From Phenylobacterium sp. (GTDB lineage Bacteria > Pseudomonadota > Alphaproteobacteria > Caulobacterales > Caulobacteraceae), in the NCBI GenBank assembly GCA_020401865.1, contig JADCAS010000020.1, positions 62,001 through 126,000 of the forward strand: DNA of 64,000 bases, written 5' to 3'. Within the stretch, counting starts at the first letter, position 1. Each line of letters opens with the position of its first letter. Under the pieces are notes generated by a model, which worked only from the letters and a program-made list of their open reading frames with translations, was not told where the DNA came from and did no database searches. The translations under genes and the position numbers were made by a program. Shown piece after piece: positions 16,265 through 25,831 of the stretch.

Positions 16265-19138
16265 TCAAGGGCGAACCAGGCGATCAAAGGCCTCAAGGGC
16301 GCCCTTCCGGGTCCGGGTCAGGCGGGCGGCGAGGCTGCGGAAGTCTCGGGCGCCGCCCGCCCGGGCGAGCTTCCGGCGAAAGGCCTCCGGTTGAGCGGCG
16401 GGGTCGTCCCCATCGCCAAGGGCCAGACGGAGCATCTGCGTCAGGTTCTGCTGCAGGGTCCAGGCCTCCAGAAGGGGCCCGACCGGGCCCGCCAGTCCCG
16501 CCGCCGCGAGGGCCTCCAGGGCGTCGGCGGTCCCGGCCCGCAGCGGGCCGCCGGCGGGCGCATGGGCGAGCTGGAGAAACTGGGCGGCGAACTCAATGTC
16601 CACCAGCCCGCCCGGGGCGAGCTTCATGTCCCAAAGGCCGGAGGCCGGCTTCTCCTGCGCAATGAGGGCGCGCATTTCGCGCACGTCGCGGGCCAGGGCG
16701 GCAGGGTCCCGGGGCTGGCGCAGGGCGGACTCGATGGCGGCGTTGACGTCTGCTGCAAAGGCCGGGTCGCTGGACCAGACCACCCTCGCCCGGGTGAGCG
16801 CCATGAACTCCCAAGTCTCGGCCTCGGTCTCGTAATAGGCGCCAAAGCTCGGGAAGGCGACCGCCACCGGCCCCTTGGCCCCCGACGGCCGAAGCCGCAT
16901 GTCGACCTCGTAGAGCTCTCCCTCCGAGGTCGGCAGGGACAGGGCCGCCACCAGCCTCTGGGTGAATCGGGCGTAGAAGACCTCCGCCGGCCATCCCTTG
17001 AGACTGGAGACGGCGTCGGGTTCGGCAGCCCTGTGCAGGGTCATCAGGTCGAGGTCCGAGCCGGCGCTCATCTCCCGGGAACCGCACTTGCCCAGGGCCA
17101 CGACCGCCACCTGTCCCTCGAAGACGCCGCCGATCCGGCCCGCCTCGGCGAGGGCTGCGGGGGCCAGGGCCTCGATACAGGCGTCGGCCAGACCTGCGAA
17201 GGCGTGCCCCGCCGCCTCGGCGCCGGCCGACCCGCTCATCACCTGGACGCCGACCCGGAAGGCCTGCTCCCGATGCTGGCGGCGGACGGTGTCCATGGCC
17301 GCCTCGAAGTCCCCGGCGCCGGCGACTGCCCGCTGCAGGGCCTGGCGGTCCTCTGCGGGGTCAATGGCGCCGAAGAAGGCCGGATCCAGCATGGCGTCCA
17401 GGGCGGCGGGGCGGCGCGCAAGGGTATCGGCCAGGCGCGGGGCGAAGGTCATGACCTCGACGATCAGCTCGAAGAGCGCCGGCTGGGCGAGGAAGAGCGA
17501 CTGAAGCTGCACGCCGCTGGACAGGCGCGAGAAGAAGGCCCCGAACCGCAGGAAGGCGGCGTCCGGGGCGCCGGCGGCGTGGGCGGCCTCCAGAAGGCGG
17601 GGCGCAAGGCGGGTGAACAGCTCCCGGCCACGCTCGGACCGGGTGGCGGCGATGTGGCCATGGTGCCAGCTTCGGATGGTCTGGGACACCTGGGCGGGCT
17701 GGCTGAATCCCATGCGTGAGAGCGTCTTCAGGGTCTCCGGATCATCCTCCACGCCGGTGAAGATCAGGCTGCCGAAGCGGGAGGACAGCGGCTCCTCGCC
17801 CGGGAAGAGCTCCCCATAGCGCTGGTTCACCGACCGAAGGATCCGCTCGACCCAGGCGTCGAAGCTGCGTAGCCGGTCATGCCCGGACAGGGCGGCCACC
17901 CGACGGCGCTCGGCGTCGGACTCCGGAAGCCGGTGGGTCTGCTCGTCCGCCAGCATCTGCACCCTGTGTTCCAGGGACCGCAGGCGGTGGTAGGCGTCGG
18001 TCAGGTCGTCCCGCGCCTGAGGGGACACGTGCCCCGCCTCAGTCAGGGCGGCCAGGGCCTCCAGGGTGCGGAAGCTGCGCAGGGCGGGCTGCCGGCCGCC
18101 AAGGATGAGCTGCTGGGTCTGGACGTAGAACTCGATCTCGCGGATGCCGCCGCGACCCAGCTTCAGGTCGGCGCCCTTGGCCGAAAGGCGATCGTCGACC
18201 TTGTGGATGTGGATCTGGCGCTTGATCGAGTGGATGTCGGCGATGGCGCCGAAGTCCAGGTTCCGCCGCCAGATGAAGGGTTCCAGCTCGCCGAGGAAGG
18301 CCCGGGCGCGGGGAAGGTCACCCGCGCAGGCCCTGGCCTTGATGAAGGCCGCGCGCTCCCAGTTCTGGCCGACGCTTTCGTAGTAGTCGAGCGCGGCGGC
18401 GGCGGAGACCGCCGGGGGCGTGGACCCCGGGTCCGGCCGTAGCCGCAGGTCGATCCGGAAGACGTATCCGTCGGAGGTGCGCTCCTGCATGAGTTCGGTG
18501 AGGCGATGTGTCAGGCGGACCGCGAAGGCCTGGGGTTCGATCCCCTCGGCAAGGGGCATGACCTCGGGATCGAAGAAGATCGAGATGTCGATGTCGCTGG
18601 AATAGTTCAGCTCGAAGGCGCCGTGCTTGCCCATGGCGATGCAGAAATAGCCGGGAACAGGGCCGGCCCCGGGGTCGGCGGACGGGTGAAGGCGCCCGGC
18701 GGCGACCTCGGCCCCGGCGGCGGAAGCGAGGGCCGAGGCCAGGGCCGCATCGGCGAACCGCGCCAGGGCGCCGGTGACCTGGTCCAGGTCCCAGACCCCG
18801 CCGAGGTCCGCCAGGGCGGTGAGGAGATGCGCCTCGGCCTTGAGGCGGCGAAGACCCGGAGCGGCGGCCTCCGGGGCGACGCCGGCGAGGGCGCGGGTCC
18901 GGTCCAGTATGTCGGCGAGCCGGACGTCGGGGTCCGCGTCCAGGAGGCCGGCGAGGCGGGCCGGGTCGCGGCGGACCAGGCCCGCCAGGTAGGGTGAGGC
19001 GCCGAAGACGGGGGCCAGGGCCTCCCGCTCCGAAGGGGAGAGGGCGTGCTGGGAGGCCAGGACGTCCAGGAGACGCTCGGCCGGACGGGCGTCGATGACC
19101 GGGCCGCAGGGACGAAGTCGGTCGCCCAGCCGGTTCAT
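16265..19138 (-). CDS. glnE: Bifunctional glutamine synthetase adenylyltransferase/deadenylase
   Basis: 957 aa, normal GlnE length. It adenylylates and deadenylylates glutamine synthetase in response to PII, controlling nitrogen assimilation in the cytoplasm. Two nucleotidyltransferase domains are visible. The N-terminal deadenylase has NYSSDIDISIFFDP (about 185-198) and the C-terminal adenylylase has SAGSDLDLMTLHR (about 685-700). Each is followed by a helical regulatory region. Its ATG overlaps the stop of the upstream sensor kinase gene (ATGA). The placement behind htrA and a two-component pair is recalled as conserved in Caulobacterales. Confidence 0.95.
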   Translation of the reverse strand: MNRLGDRLRPCGPVIDARPAERLLDVLASQHALSPSEREALAPVFGASPYLAGLVRRDPARLAGLLDADPDVRLADILDRTRALAGVAPEAAAPGLRRLKAEAHLLTALADLGGVWDLDQVTGALARFADAALASALASAAGAEVAAGRLHPSADPGAGPVPGYFCIAMGKHGAFELNYSSDIDISIFFDPEVMPLAEGIEPQAFAVRLTHRLTELMQERTSDGYVFRIDLRLRPDPGSTPPAVSAAAALDYYESVGQNWERAAFIKARACAGDLPRARAFLGELEPFIWRRNLDFGAIADIHSIKRQIHIHKVDDRLSAKGADLKLGRGGIREIEFYVQTQQLILGGRQPALRSFRTLEALAALTEAGHVSPQARDDLTDAYHRLRSLEHRVQMLADEQTHRLPESDAERRRVAALSGHDRLRSFDAWVERILRSVNQRYGELFPGEEPLSSRFGSLIFTGVEDDPETLKTLSRMGFSQPAQVSQTIRSWHHGHIAATRSERGRELFTRLAPRLLEAAHAAGAPDAAFLRFGAFFSRLSSGVQLQSLFLAQPALFELIVEVMTFAPRLADTLARRPAALDAMLDPAFFGAIDPAEDRQALQRAVAGAGDFEAAMDTVRRQHREQAFRVGVQVMSGSAGAEAAGHAFAGLADACIEALAPAALAEAGRIGGVFEGQVAVVALGKCGSREMSAGSDLDLMTLHRAAEPDAVSSLKGWPAEVFYARFTQRLVAALSLPTSEGELYEVDMRLRPSGAKGPVAVAFPSFGAYYETEAETWEFMALTRARVVWSSDPAFAADVNAAIESALRQPRDPAALARDVREMRALIAQEKPASGLWDMKLAPGGLVDIEFAAQFLQLAHAPAGGPLRAGTADALEALAAAGLAGPVGPLLEAWTLQQNLTQMLRLALGDGDDPAAQPEAFRRKLARAGGARDFRSLAARLTRTRKGALEAFDRLVRP

Positions 19139-20565
19139 GTCAGCGAGGGAAGGATCAGGGCCGCCCGAAGGCCCGGTCCGGAACCATCATAAGCGCCCGG
19201 TCCCTCCCCCAGCTCGAGGCGGCCGCCATGGGCTTGGGCGACAGCGGCGACGAGGGACAGGCCGAGACCTGCGCCCGGGAGGTTGCGGCTGTTCTCAAGG
19301 CGCACGAACCGCTCCACCACCCGATCGCGGTCGAAGTCGGGCACCCCGGGGCCAGTATCGGTGACGGAGATCTCTGTGTCACCGCAGGCGCGCCGGCGCA
19401 GGCGGACCATGACCGCGCCTCCCGCGGGCGTGTACTTCACGGCATTGTCCACGAGGTTGGCCAGGGCCTGGGCCAGAAAGGCCGGATTGCCCCGGAGCGT
19501 GAGGCCGGCGGCGATGTCGGAGGCGATCTCCAGACCCTTGTCCTCGCACAGGGGACCATAGAGCTCGGCCATGTCGCCCACCAGACCGGCCGGGTCGAAG
19601 ACCACCGCGTTGGGGGCCTCGCCGGCCGCCTGCAGCCGGGAGATGGCCAGGACCGCGGAGAAGGTCCGCAGGACGCCGTCGGTGTCGTCCAGGGCCTGTC
19701 GCAGGGCCTGCCGGGCGTCGCCCCGGCCGGCCTCCATGTCCAGGAGGGCGGACTCCAGGCGGGCCTTGAGCCGGGTCAGTGGCGAGCGCAGGTCATGGGC
19801 GATGGCGTCGCCAGCATGCCGGTGGGCCGACATGGACCGATCGAGGCGGTCCAGCATGTCGTTCAGGCCCTCGGCCAGCTGGTCGAGCTCGTCTCCCGCC
19901 CCCCGCACGGCGGCGCGGGCGGTGAGGTCGCCGTTCCGGGCGGAGGCCACCACATTGGTCAGGCCGGTCATGGCCCGGGTGAAGTTGCGGCTGACCAGCA
20001 GGCCAGAAGTGATTCCGAGCACAACCACCAGGGCCCCGGCGCCCCAGAGCCCCCGGACGATGGTCACAATGAAGTCCTGGTCATCCCCGGTATCGGCGCC
20101 CACAAAAAGAACGCCACCGTTTGGCAGCCGCTGCTGGAAGCCTCGGGCCGGGATCGAACGGGGCCGCCCGTCCTCGTCGAAGCCGGACAGGCTGAACCGG
20201 ATCCAGGTCGGCTCGCCGCTGAAGCCCTCGACCGGGCTCCGGGCCAGGGAGCCGGAAATCTTGCGACCGTCGGGGGTCAGGAGCAGGTAGAGGAAGCGGC
20301 GCTCTCCGGCCATCCGGCTCACCAGCACGGTGTTCAGGGCCGCGGCGCCGGCGCGGTCATAGACCTCCACCAGATTGTCGGCCTCCCGCCGGATCTCCGC
20401 GTCCGTCCTTCGGCGCGCTTCACCGGCCGCCGCGACGTAGACATAGGCCATGAAGGCCGCGCCCGCGAACGCGAAGAGGGCCAGGGACAGAAGGGTCAGG
20501 CGGAAAGGCGCGGCGCGAAAGAGACGCAGAAGCCCCCCGACGGGCGCATCCCTCTTGTCAGGCAT
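19135..20565 (-). CDS. Sensor histidine kinase (HAMP, HisKA, HATPase)
   Basis: 476 aa. Two membrane segments (about 22-45 and 165-192) flank a periplasmic sensor region of about 120 residues. A HAMP linker and the phospho-acceptor His257 in AIAHDLRSPLTRLK follow, then ATPase boxes (NLVDNAVKY, DTGPGVPD, GAGLGLSLV). It overlaps its response regulator gene by 8 nt and glnE by 4 nt. Pairing with the OmpR-type regulator immediately upstream and HtrA before that suggests an envelope-stress system, in the manner of CpxA; this is inferred from context. Confidence 0.9.
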   Translation of the reverse strand: MPDKRDAPVGGLLRLFRAAPFRLTLLSLALFAFAGAAFMAYVYVAAAGEARRRTDAEIRREADNLVEVYDRAGAAALNTVLVSRMAGERRFLYLLLTPDGRKISGSLARSPVEGFSGEPTWIRFSLSGFDEDGRPRSIPARGFQQRLPNGGVLFVGADTGDDQDFIVTIVRGLWGAGALVVVLGITSGLLVSRNFTRAMTGLTNVVASARNGDLTARAAVRGAGDELDQLAEGLNDMLDRLDRSMSAHRHAGDAIAHDLRSPLTRLKARLESALLDMEAGRGDARQALRQALDDTDGVLRTFSAVLAISRLQAAGEAPNAVVFDPAGLVGDMAELYGPLCEDKGLEIASDIAAGLTLRGNPAFLAQALANLVDNAVKYTPAGGAVMVRLRRRACGDTEISVTDTGPGVPDFDRDRVVERFVRLENSRNLPGAGLGLSLVAAVAQAHGGRLELGEGPGAYDGSGPGLRAALILPSLT

Positions 20566-21229
20566 CCAGCCGATACCCCGCCCCGCGAATGGTCTCGAGC
20601 ATGGCGCGCTCGAAGCCCTTGTCGATCTTGGACCGGAGGCGGGAGATGTGGACGTCGATGACGTTGGTCTGCGGGTCGAAGTGGTACTCCCAGACCTTCT
20701 CCAGGAGCATGGTGCGGGTCACGGCCTGGCCGGCGTGGCGCATCAGGAATTCGAGAAGCTGGAACTCCCGGGGCTGGAGGTCGATCTCCCGGCCCGCCCG
20801 GTGGACCCGCCGGGCGATGAGGTCCATCTCAAGGTCCCCGACCCGCAGCTGGGTGAGCACAGAGCCGGTCTCGCGACGACGGGAGAGGGCCTCGACCCGG
20901 GCGATCAGCTCGGCGAAGGCATAGGGCTTGACCAGATAGTCGTCGGCGCCCGCCCTCAGGCCCGTGACACGGTCCTCGATCTCGCCCAGGGCAGAGAGAA
21001 AAAGGACCGGCGTCTCATCGCCGTCACGACGAAGGGTCTCGACCAGTCCGACCCCGTCCAGGCAGGGCATCATCCGGTCGATGATCATCACGTCGAAGCC
21101 ACCCTTCCGAGCCGACTCGAGTCCTGCGGCGCCATCGTGGCTCACGATGCACTCGTGGCCGGCGTCTGAGAGGCCCCTGGCCATCACCTCCGCTCCGGAT
21201 ACATCGTCCTCCACGATCAGGATGCGCAT
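20558..21229 (-). CDS. OmpR-family response regulator
   Basis: 223 aa from ATG 21229, the start that gives a canonical receiver domain. The phosphorylation site is Asp51 in MIIDRMMP, with acidic Asp8-Asp9 and a conserved Lys in LVKPYAF (about 101). The winged-helix DNA-binding domain follows (about 125-223), with FQLLEFLMRHAG and TNVIDVHISRLRSKID. The gene begins 13 bp after htrA and overlaps its cognate kinase gene, so htrA, regulator, kinase and probably glnE form one transcript. Confidence 0.93.
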   Translation of the reverse strand: MRILIVEDDVSGAEVMARGLSDAGHECIVSHDGAAGLESARKGGFDVMIIDRMMPCLDGVGLVETLRRDGDETPVLFLSALGEIEDRVTGLRAGADDYLVKPYAFAELIARVEALSRRRETGSVLTQLRVGDLEMDLIARRVHRAGREIDLQPREFQLLEFLMRHAGQAVTRTMLLEKVWEYHFDPQTNVIDVHISRLRSKIDKGFERAMLETIRGAGYRLDA

Positions 21230-21242
21230 GCCCCCGCCCCGA

Positions 21243-22784
21243 TCAATCAGCGATCTTGATGGGCAGGAAGATCGTCCGGCCGCCGCGCCACACCGCCACC
21301 AGCACACTGGGTCGTCCGGCCTTGCGGGCCTGGTCCACGACGGCGGCGAGGTCGGCTGGCGCGGCGAGCGCCCGGTCCCCCGCGCGCAACAGGATGTCAT
21401 TGGCCTGCAGGCCCCTTTCAGCCGCATCCGAGGACCGCTCGACGGATGAGACCAGCAGACCGCGCGCGTCCGCCGGCAGGCCGGCACGGCGACGACCGGC
21501 GTCATCGAGGGGCGCGACGGTCATGCCCAGAAGGCTCTGGCCAGCGGAAGGCCCCGGCCTGCCTGGACCCGGCGTCGCGCCATTCGGTCCGCCGGGACCG
21601 CCGGCGAGTTGAGCCTCGGGCGGGCGGACCCCCGAGCGGATCTCGACGGTGCGAGGCTTGCCGCCCCGGATGATCTCCAGCCGGAGCAGATCGCCAGGTG
21701 AGGCCTTCGCCACCTGACGCGTCATTTCAGAGGACGAACGAACCCGGACGCCGTTGACCGAAAGGACGATGTCGCCGATCACCAGGCCCGCCCTTTCGGC
21801 GGGTCCGCCGGGAATCAGTTCGGTGACGATAGCGGCCTTCTGACCCGCCATGCCCTGGGCGGCGGCCATGTCTTCGTCGAAGTCCTGGATGGTCGCGCCG
21901 ATATAGCCGCGCACCACCTTGCCGTTGGCGATCAGCTGCCGGGAAACCCGGGCCGCCACCTCCGCTGGCACGGCGAAGCCGATCCCCACCGATCCGCCGG
22001 TGGGCGAAAAGATCGCGGTGTTGACGCCGATCACCCGACCATAGGTGTCGAAGGTCGGACCGCCCGAATTACCCCGGTTGATGGGGGCGTCGAGCTGGAT
22101 GTAGTCCACGAAGGTCTGATCGATGTCGCGTCCGTAGGCCGAGACGATGCCGGCTGTTGCGGTCCCTCCGAGATTGTAGGGGTTGCCCACTGTCAGGACC
22201 CAGTCGCCGACCCGGGGCCGGGCGGAGTTCTCGAAGTTGACGAAGGTGTAGCCCGAGCCCTTGACCTTGAGGACGGCGATATCGGTGCCCTCGTCCCGGC
22301 CGATCACGGTGGCGTCAAGCTCGGTCTCATCCTTGAGGACCACCTTGATGCTCTCGGCATCCTCGATCACGTGGGCGTTGGTGACCAGGTAGCCGTCGGC
22401 GGTGATGAAGAAGCCCGACCCGGCCGACTGGCGGCGGGGACCGCGCGGTCCCTCGCCCTCGCCGTCCTCGTCGTCGCCCTGGCGCGGGGGCCGGAACTCG
22501 AAGGGCAGGCCGGGGATCTGCCGCGGCATCCTGCTGACGTCGACCCGGGTGGTGACGTTGATCGACACAACCGCCGGCGAGACCCTCTCGAAGATATCGG
22601 CGAACGACATCGGCGCGCCAGGCGGCGGCCCGAAGTTCGAGGCCGCACTGGCCGCGGCGGCGGCGCCCGACGGCTGAGGACTGGTGCGGTCGGCGGCGGT
22701 CAGGCCTGCGGCCGCCATGGCCGTGCCGGCGACGAGGACCCCGGCGAGGGCGCCGATCAGGTATCTGCTCTTGGTCGAGCTCAT
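21243..22784 (-). CDS. DegP/HtrA-type periplasmic serine protease
   Basis: 513 aa from the ATG at 22784, which fits the upstream GGAAAG better than the GTG nine bases earlier. An N-terminal signal or anchor (about 8-28) is followed by a trypsin-like domain with catalytic triad His138 (TNAHVIED), Asp168 (EGTDIAVL) and Ser240 (RGNSGGPT). Two PDZ domains follow (about 290-385 and 420-510), separated by a Gly/Pro-rich linker. It degrades or chaperones misfolded periplasmic proteins. A Gly/Asp/Arg-rich insertion (about 97-120) lies in the LA-loop region. It is encoded upstream of a two-component pair. Confidence 0.93.
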   Translation of the reverse strand: MSSTKSRYLIGALAGVLVAGTAMAAAGLTAADRTSPQPSGAAAAASAASNFGPPPGAPMSFADIFERVSPAVVSINVTTRVDVSRMPRQIPGLPFEFRPPRQGDDEDGEGEGPRGPRRQSAGSGFFITADGYLVTNAHVIEDAESIKVVLKDETELDATVIGRDEGTDIAVLKVKGSGYTFVNFENSARPRVGDWVLTVGNPYNLGGTATAGIVSAYGRDIDQTFVDYIQLDAPINRGNSGGPTFDTYGRVIGVNTAIFSPTGGSVGIGFAVPAEVAARVSRQLIANGKVVRGYIGATIQDFDEDMAAAQGMAGQKAAIVTELIPGGPAERAGLVIGDIVLSVNGVRVRSSSEMTRQVAKASPGDLLRLEIIRGGKPRTVEIRSGVRPPEAQLAGGPGGPNGATPGPGRPGPSAGQSLLGMTVAPLDDAGRRRAGLPADARGLLVSSVERSSDAAERGLQANDILLRAGDRALAAPADLAAVVDQARKAGRPSVLVAVWRGGRTIFLPIKIAD

Positions 22785-22881
22785 ATCGCGCACTTCTTTC
22801 CCTGCGGCCCGCCGCGAACCGACGCAGCCGGGCGTGAACCTTCATGCCAAAGAGCGGCGCACCGCTCAAATGAGGATTACG

Positions 22882-23385
22882 TCATGCTTTGGGATCGTCC
22901 GGAGACGATTTGAAGGCAGGATCGTGTCCATCTGCGGTCCGGACCAGCTCCGCCAGCCGGGCGGACTCCTCCGGGGTGAGCCATTCGGTCTCCGCACCGG
23001 CGCCTCGGACCCGGGTCACGAGGGCCAGGCCGCCCACCATCACCACGGCCAAGGGCGCCAGCCAGAGGACAAGGTTGGCGATCGAGAAAGCGGGACGGAG
23101 CATGACAAACTCGCCGTAGCGCTCGACCAGCCAGCGTCGGACGGCCACATCGTCATCGCCCGCTGCGACGCGCTCGCGGACCAGGCGGCGGAGGTCGACG
23201 GCGAGCTCGGCCTGGGAGTCCTCGATGGACTCGTTCTGGCAGACCATGCAGCGCACCTCCTTGAAGAGGGTGCGCGCACGGGCCTCCTGAGCCGGGTCCG
23301 GCAGACGCTCGGCGGGATCGGACGCCGCAGCCAGGCACAGGGCCGACGCCAGGGCGGCGGCGAGGGCGAGGCCGGCGCGCCTCAC
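22882..23385 (-). CDS. ccmH: Cytochrome c maturation protein CcmH (CycL)
   Basis: 167 aa. A signal peptide (1-21) is followed by the thiol-reducing motif Cys46-Met-Val-Cys49 in RCMVCQNESI, then GEFVMLRPAF (about 90-99), and a membrane helix at about 103-123. It reduces the apocytochrome c CxxCH thiols or forms part of the heme lyase with CcmF. The GTG start overlaps the ccmF stop (GTGA), and it is the last gene of the ccmI-E-F-H block. Confidence 0.93.
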   Translation of the reverse strand: MRRAGLALAAALASALCLAAASDPAERLPDPAQEARARTLFKEVRCMVCQNESIEDSQAELAVDLRRLVRERVAAGDDDVAVRRWLVERYGEFVMLRPAFSIANLVLWLAPLAVVMVGGLALVTRVRGAGAETEWLTPEESARLAELVRTADGHDPAFKSSPDDPKA

Positions 23386-25358
23386 GTCCGGGCCTCCCGG
23401 CGCCGGCCAGGGGCCAATCGTAGCCGGCGGTCGGTCAGCGAGATGAAGCCACCCAAGGCCATGACCGCGGGTCCCGCAAAGATGAGGACCGCCAGGGGGT
23501 TCCAGTAGCCGCGGACAAGCCAGACGGGGGCGCCGCCAGGACCCTCCCGCCGCTCGCCGAGCACGACGTACAGATGACTGACATCGACATTGCAGATGGC
23601 GACTTCGGAGGTGGTCTCTCCGCCGGTGGGATAGAAGCGCTGGGAGGGCGTGAGCATACAGACCTCCCGCCCGTCACGCCGGGCGGAGATCCGCGCCTTC
23701 TCGGCTTCATAGTTGGGCCCGTCCACAAGGCGCACATCCCTCAGAACCAGCTCCCAGGCGCCGACCTTCAGGGACTGTCCGGGAGCGAGGGTCTGCGCCG
23801 CCTCGATCTTCCAGGCGGTCTCGAAACAGGCGCCGATGACAAAGATCCCCAAGCCAGCGTGAGCCAGCGTGGCCCCCCATGCGCCCCGGGGCAGGCCCCT
23901 CATCCGACGCAGGGACTCCGCCAAGGGCGCACGGAACAGCCGCACCCGCTGGGCCGCTTCGGCCAGGGCGCCGACGACCAGCCACGCCCCGAGGGCCAGG
24001 CCGAGACTGGCGAACGCCTTGCGCGGGGTCAGCAGCCAAAGGGCTGCAAGGCCAATGGCGACGCCGATGATCAGGGCGGGAATCAAGGTCCGCATCGCAG
24101 GCGCGAGGTCGGCCCGCTTCCAGGCGAGCAGGGGGCCGAAGGGAACCAGAAGGCACAGAATGGCCATCAGCGGGTTGAAGGTCAGGTTGAAGTATGGCGG
24201 TCCCACCGAAATCGCCTCGCCGGTGACCGCCTCCCGGATCAGGGGAAAGAGGGTGCCGAGCAGGACCGTGAGCGTCGCTGCGGAAAGCAGGATGTTGTTC
24301 GCCACAAGGGCGCTCTCCCGGCTGACCGGAGCGAACAGGCCGCCGGGGGCGAGCTTGGGCGCCCGCCAGGCGAACAGGGCGAAAGCCGGACCGGCGAGGC
24401 TCAGGAGGATGGCCAGCAGCAGCACGCCCCGTGTCGGATCGACAGCGAAGGCGTGGACCGAGGTCAGGACCCCGGACCGGACGAGGAAAGCCCCCAGCAT
24501 CGAGAAGCTGAACGCCGTAAGGGCGAGAAAGACGGTCCAGCCCGGCAGCGCCCCCCGCTTCTCGGTCACGACCGCAGAGTGCAGCAGGGCCGCGCCGACA
24601 AGCCAGGGCATGAAGCTGGCGTTCTCCACGGGATCCCAGAACCACCAGCCGCCCCAGCCGAGCTCGTAGTAGGCCCAGTATGACCCCAGGGCGATGCCGA
24701 TGGTCAGGAAGCTCCAGGCCGCCAGGGCCCAGGGGCGGACCCAGCGGGCCCAGGCCGCATCGATACGTCCTTCGACCAGGGCGGCCACGCCAAGGGAGAA
24801 GACCACCGACATGCCGACATAGCCGGCGTAGAGGAAGGGCGGATGCACCGCCAGGGCGGGATCCTGGAGCAGCGGGTTGAGAGAGCGCCCCTCCACCGGC
24901 GGGTCCGCCAGCCGGACGAAGGGATTGGAAGCCAGAACCGTATAGGCCAGGAAGACCGAGCCGATCAGACCCTGGACCGCCACGGCGCTGGCCTTGAGGT
25001 CCCGGGGCAGGTCGCGGCCACGTCCCGCCAGCACCGCCCCGAAGCCTGTCAGGGCGATGTTCCAGAGCAGCATCGAGCCCTCATGGCTGCCCCAGGCGGC
25101 GGCTACGCGATAGAGCACCGGCTTTTCGGAGTGCGAGTTGGCCGCCACGTTCGCTACCGAGAAGTCCGAGACGACGAAGGCGTAGACGAGGGCGGCGAAG
25201 GACAGGGAGAGCACGCCAAAGCTCGCCAGGGCTGCGCCCTCTCCAGCCCCCGTGAGCAACATCGAACGCCGCATCCGGCCGGCGGCTGACAGGCCCGTCT
25301 GCGCCAGGGACAGGACAAGGGCCAGGATCAGGGCGAAGGCGCCGAACTCGACGATCAT
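23382..25358 (-). CDS. ccmF: Cytochrome c heme lyase subunit CcmF (CycK)
   Basis: 658 aa from the ATG at 25358, which overlaps the ccmE stop (ATGA); an 11-residue upstream extension of the frame is unlikely. A polytopic membrane protein with about 14-15 helices. The heme-handling WWD signature is clear in GWGGWWFWDPVENASFMPW (about 230-250). A large periplasmic region precedes the last helix. It ligates heme from holo-CcmE to apocytochrome c. In this organism it would supply cytochrome c1 of the bc1 complex encoded at 54.7 kb. Confidence 0.95.
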   Translation of the reverse strand: MIVEFGAFALILALVLSLAQTGLSAAGRMRRSMLLTGAGEGAALASFGVLSLSFAALVYAFVVSDFSVANVAANSHSEKPVLYRVAAAWGSHEGSMLLWNIALTGFGAVLAGRGRDLPRDLKASAVAVQGLIGSVFLAYTVLASNPFVRLADPPVEGRSLNPLLQDPALAVHPPFLYAGYVGMSVVFSLGVAALVEGRIDAAWARWVRPWALAAWSFLTIGIALGSYWAYYELGWGGWWFWDPVENASFMPWLVGAALLHSAVVTEKRGALPGWTVFLALTAFSFSMLGAFLVRSGVLTSVHAFAVDPTRGVLLLAILLSLAGPAFALFAWRAPKLAPGGLFAPVSRESALVANNILLSAATLTVLLGTLFPLIREAVTGEAISVGPPYFNLTFNPLMAILCLLVPFGPLLAWKRADLAPAMRTLIPALIIGVAIGLAALWLLTPRKAFASLGLALGAWLVVGALAEAAQRVRLFRAPLAESLRRMRGLPRGAWGATLAHAGLGIFVIGACFETAWKIEAAQTLAPGQSLKVGAWELVLRDVRLVDGPNYEAEKARISARRDGREVCMLTPSQRFYPTGGETTSEVAICNVDVSHLYVVLGERREGPGGAPVWLVRGYWNPLAVLIFAGPAVMALGGFISLTDRRLRLAPGRRREART

Positions 25359-25831
25359 GACGCTGGCCTCTGCGCGCCGTCGCCACGCCATTCGCCCTGG
25401 GCCTTCAGGGAGTCCGCCACCTGCTTGGGCATGTAGGTCTCATCGTGCTTGGCGAGGACCTGCCGAGCCTCGAAGACCCCGTCCGACCGGAAGGCGCCGG
25501 TGGCGACGATGCCCTGCCCCTCCCGGAACAGGTCGGGCAGGTCGCCCCGGAAGTGGATCCGGTCCGCGGCGATATTGTCCCGGATGCTGAACTCGACCCG
25601 GCCATCTGTGTGATGGACGACGCTCCCGTCGACCACGAGGCCCCCCAACTGCACAGACTGCCCAGGCGGCGGGCGGGCGGCGTCGGCCTGGGCCGGGGTG
25701 TAGAAGTAGGAGATGGAGTCCCGGAGCCCCCAAAGAGTGAGGCCCGCTGCAAGGGCCAGGACCGGGGCGACGACGGCGATCACGGTCAGGCGCCGGCGCG
25801 CGCGGGGGGATCGGGGCATCCAGCCAGTCAT
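25355..25831 (-). CDS. ccmE: Periplasmic heme chaperone CcmE (CycJ)
   Basis: 158 aa. An N-terminal signal-anchor helix (about 13-35) is followed by an OB-fold beta-barrel. The heme is bound covalently by His129, with the partner Tyr133, in the motif LAKHDETYMP. It receives heme from the CcmABCD export complex and passes it to CcmF/H. Both ends overlap neighbours by 4 nt, so it is translated in a block with ccmI and ccmF. Confidence 0.95.
   Translation of the reverse strand: MTGWMPRSPRARRRLTVIAVVAPVLALAAGLTLWGLRDSISYFYTPAQADAARPPPGQSVQLGGLVVDGSVVHHTDGRVEFSIRDNIAADRIHFRGDLPDLFREGQGIVATGAFRSDGVFEARQVLAKHDETYMPKQVADSLKAQGEWRGDGAQRPAS

Noticed and set aside
14568..16394. Very long plus-strand open frame (about 600 codons)
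   Set aside because: It is antisense to the ECF sigma/anti-sigma/EF-hand operon, is extremely Arg/Pro/Gly-rich, and is a by-product of high GC content.
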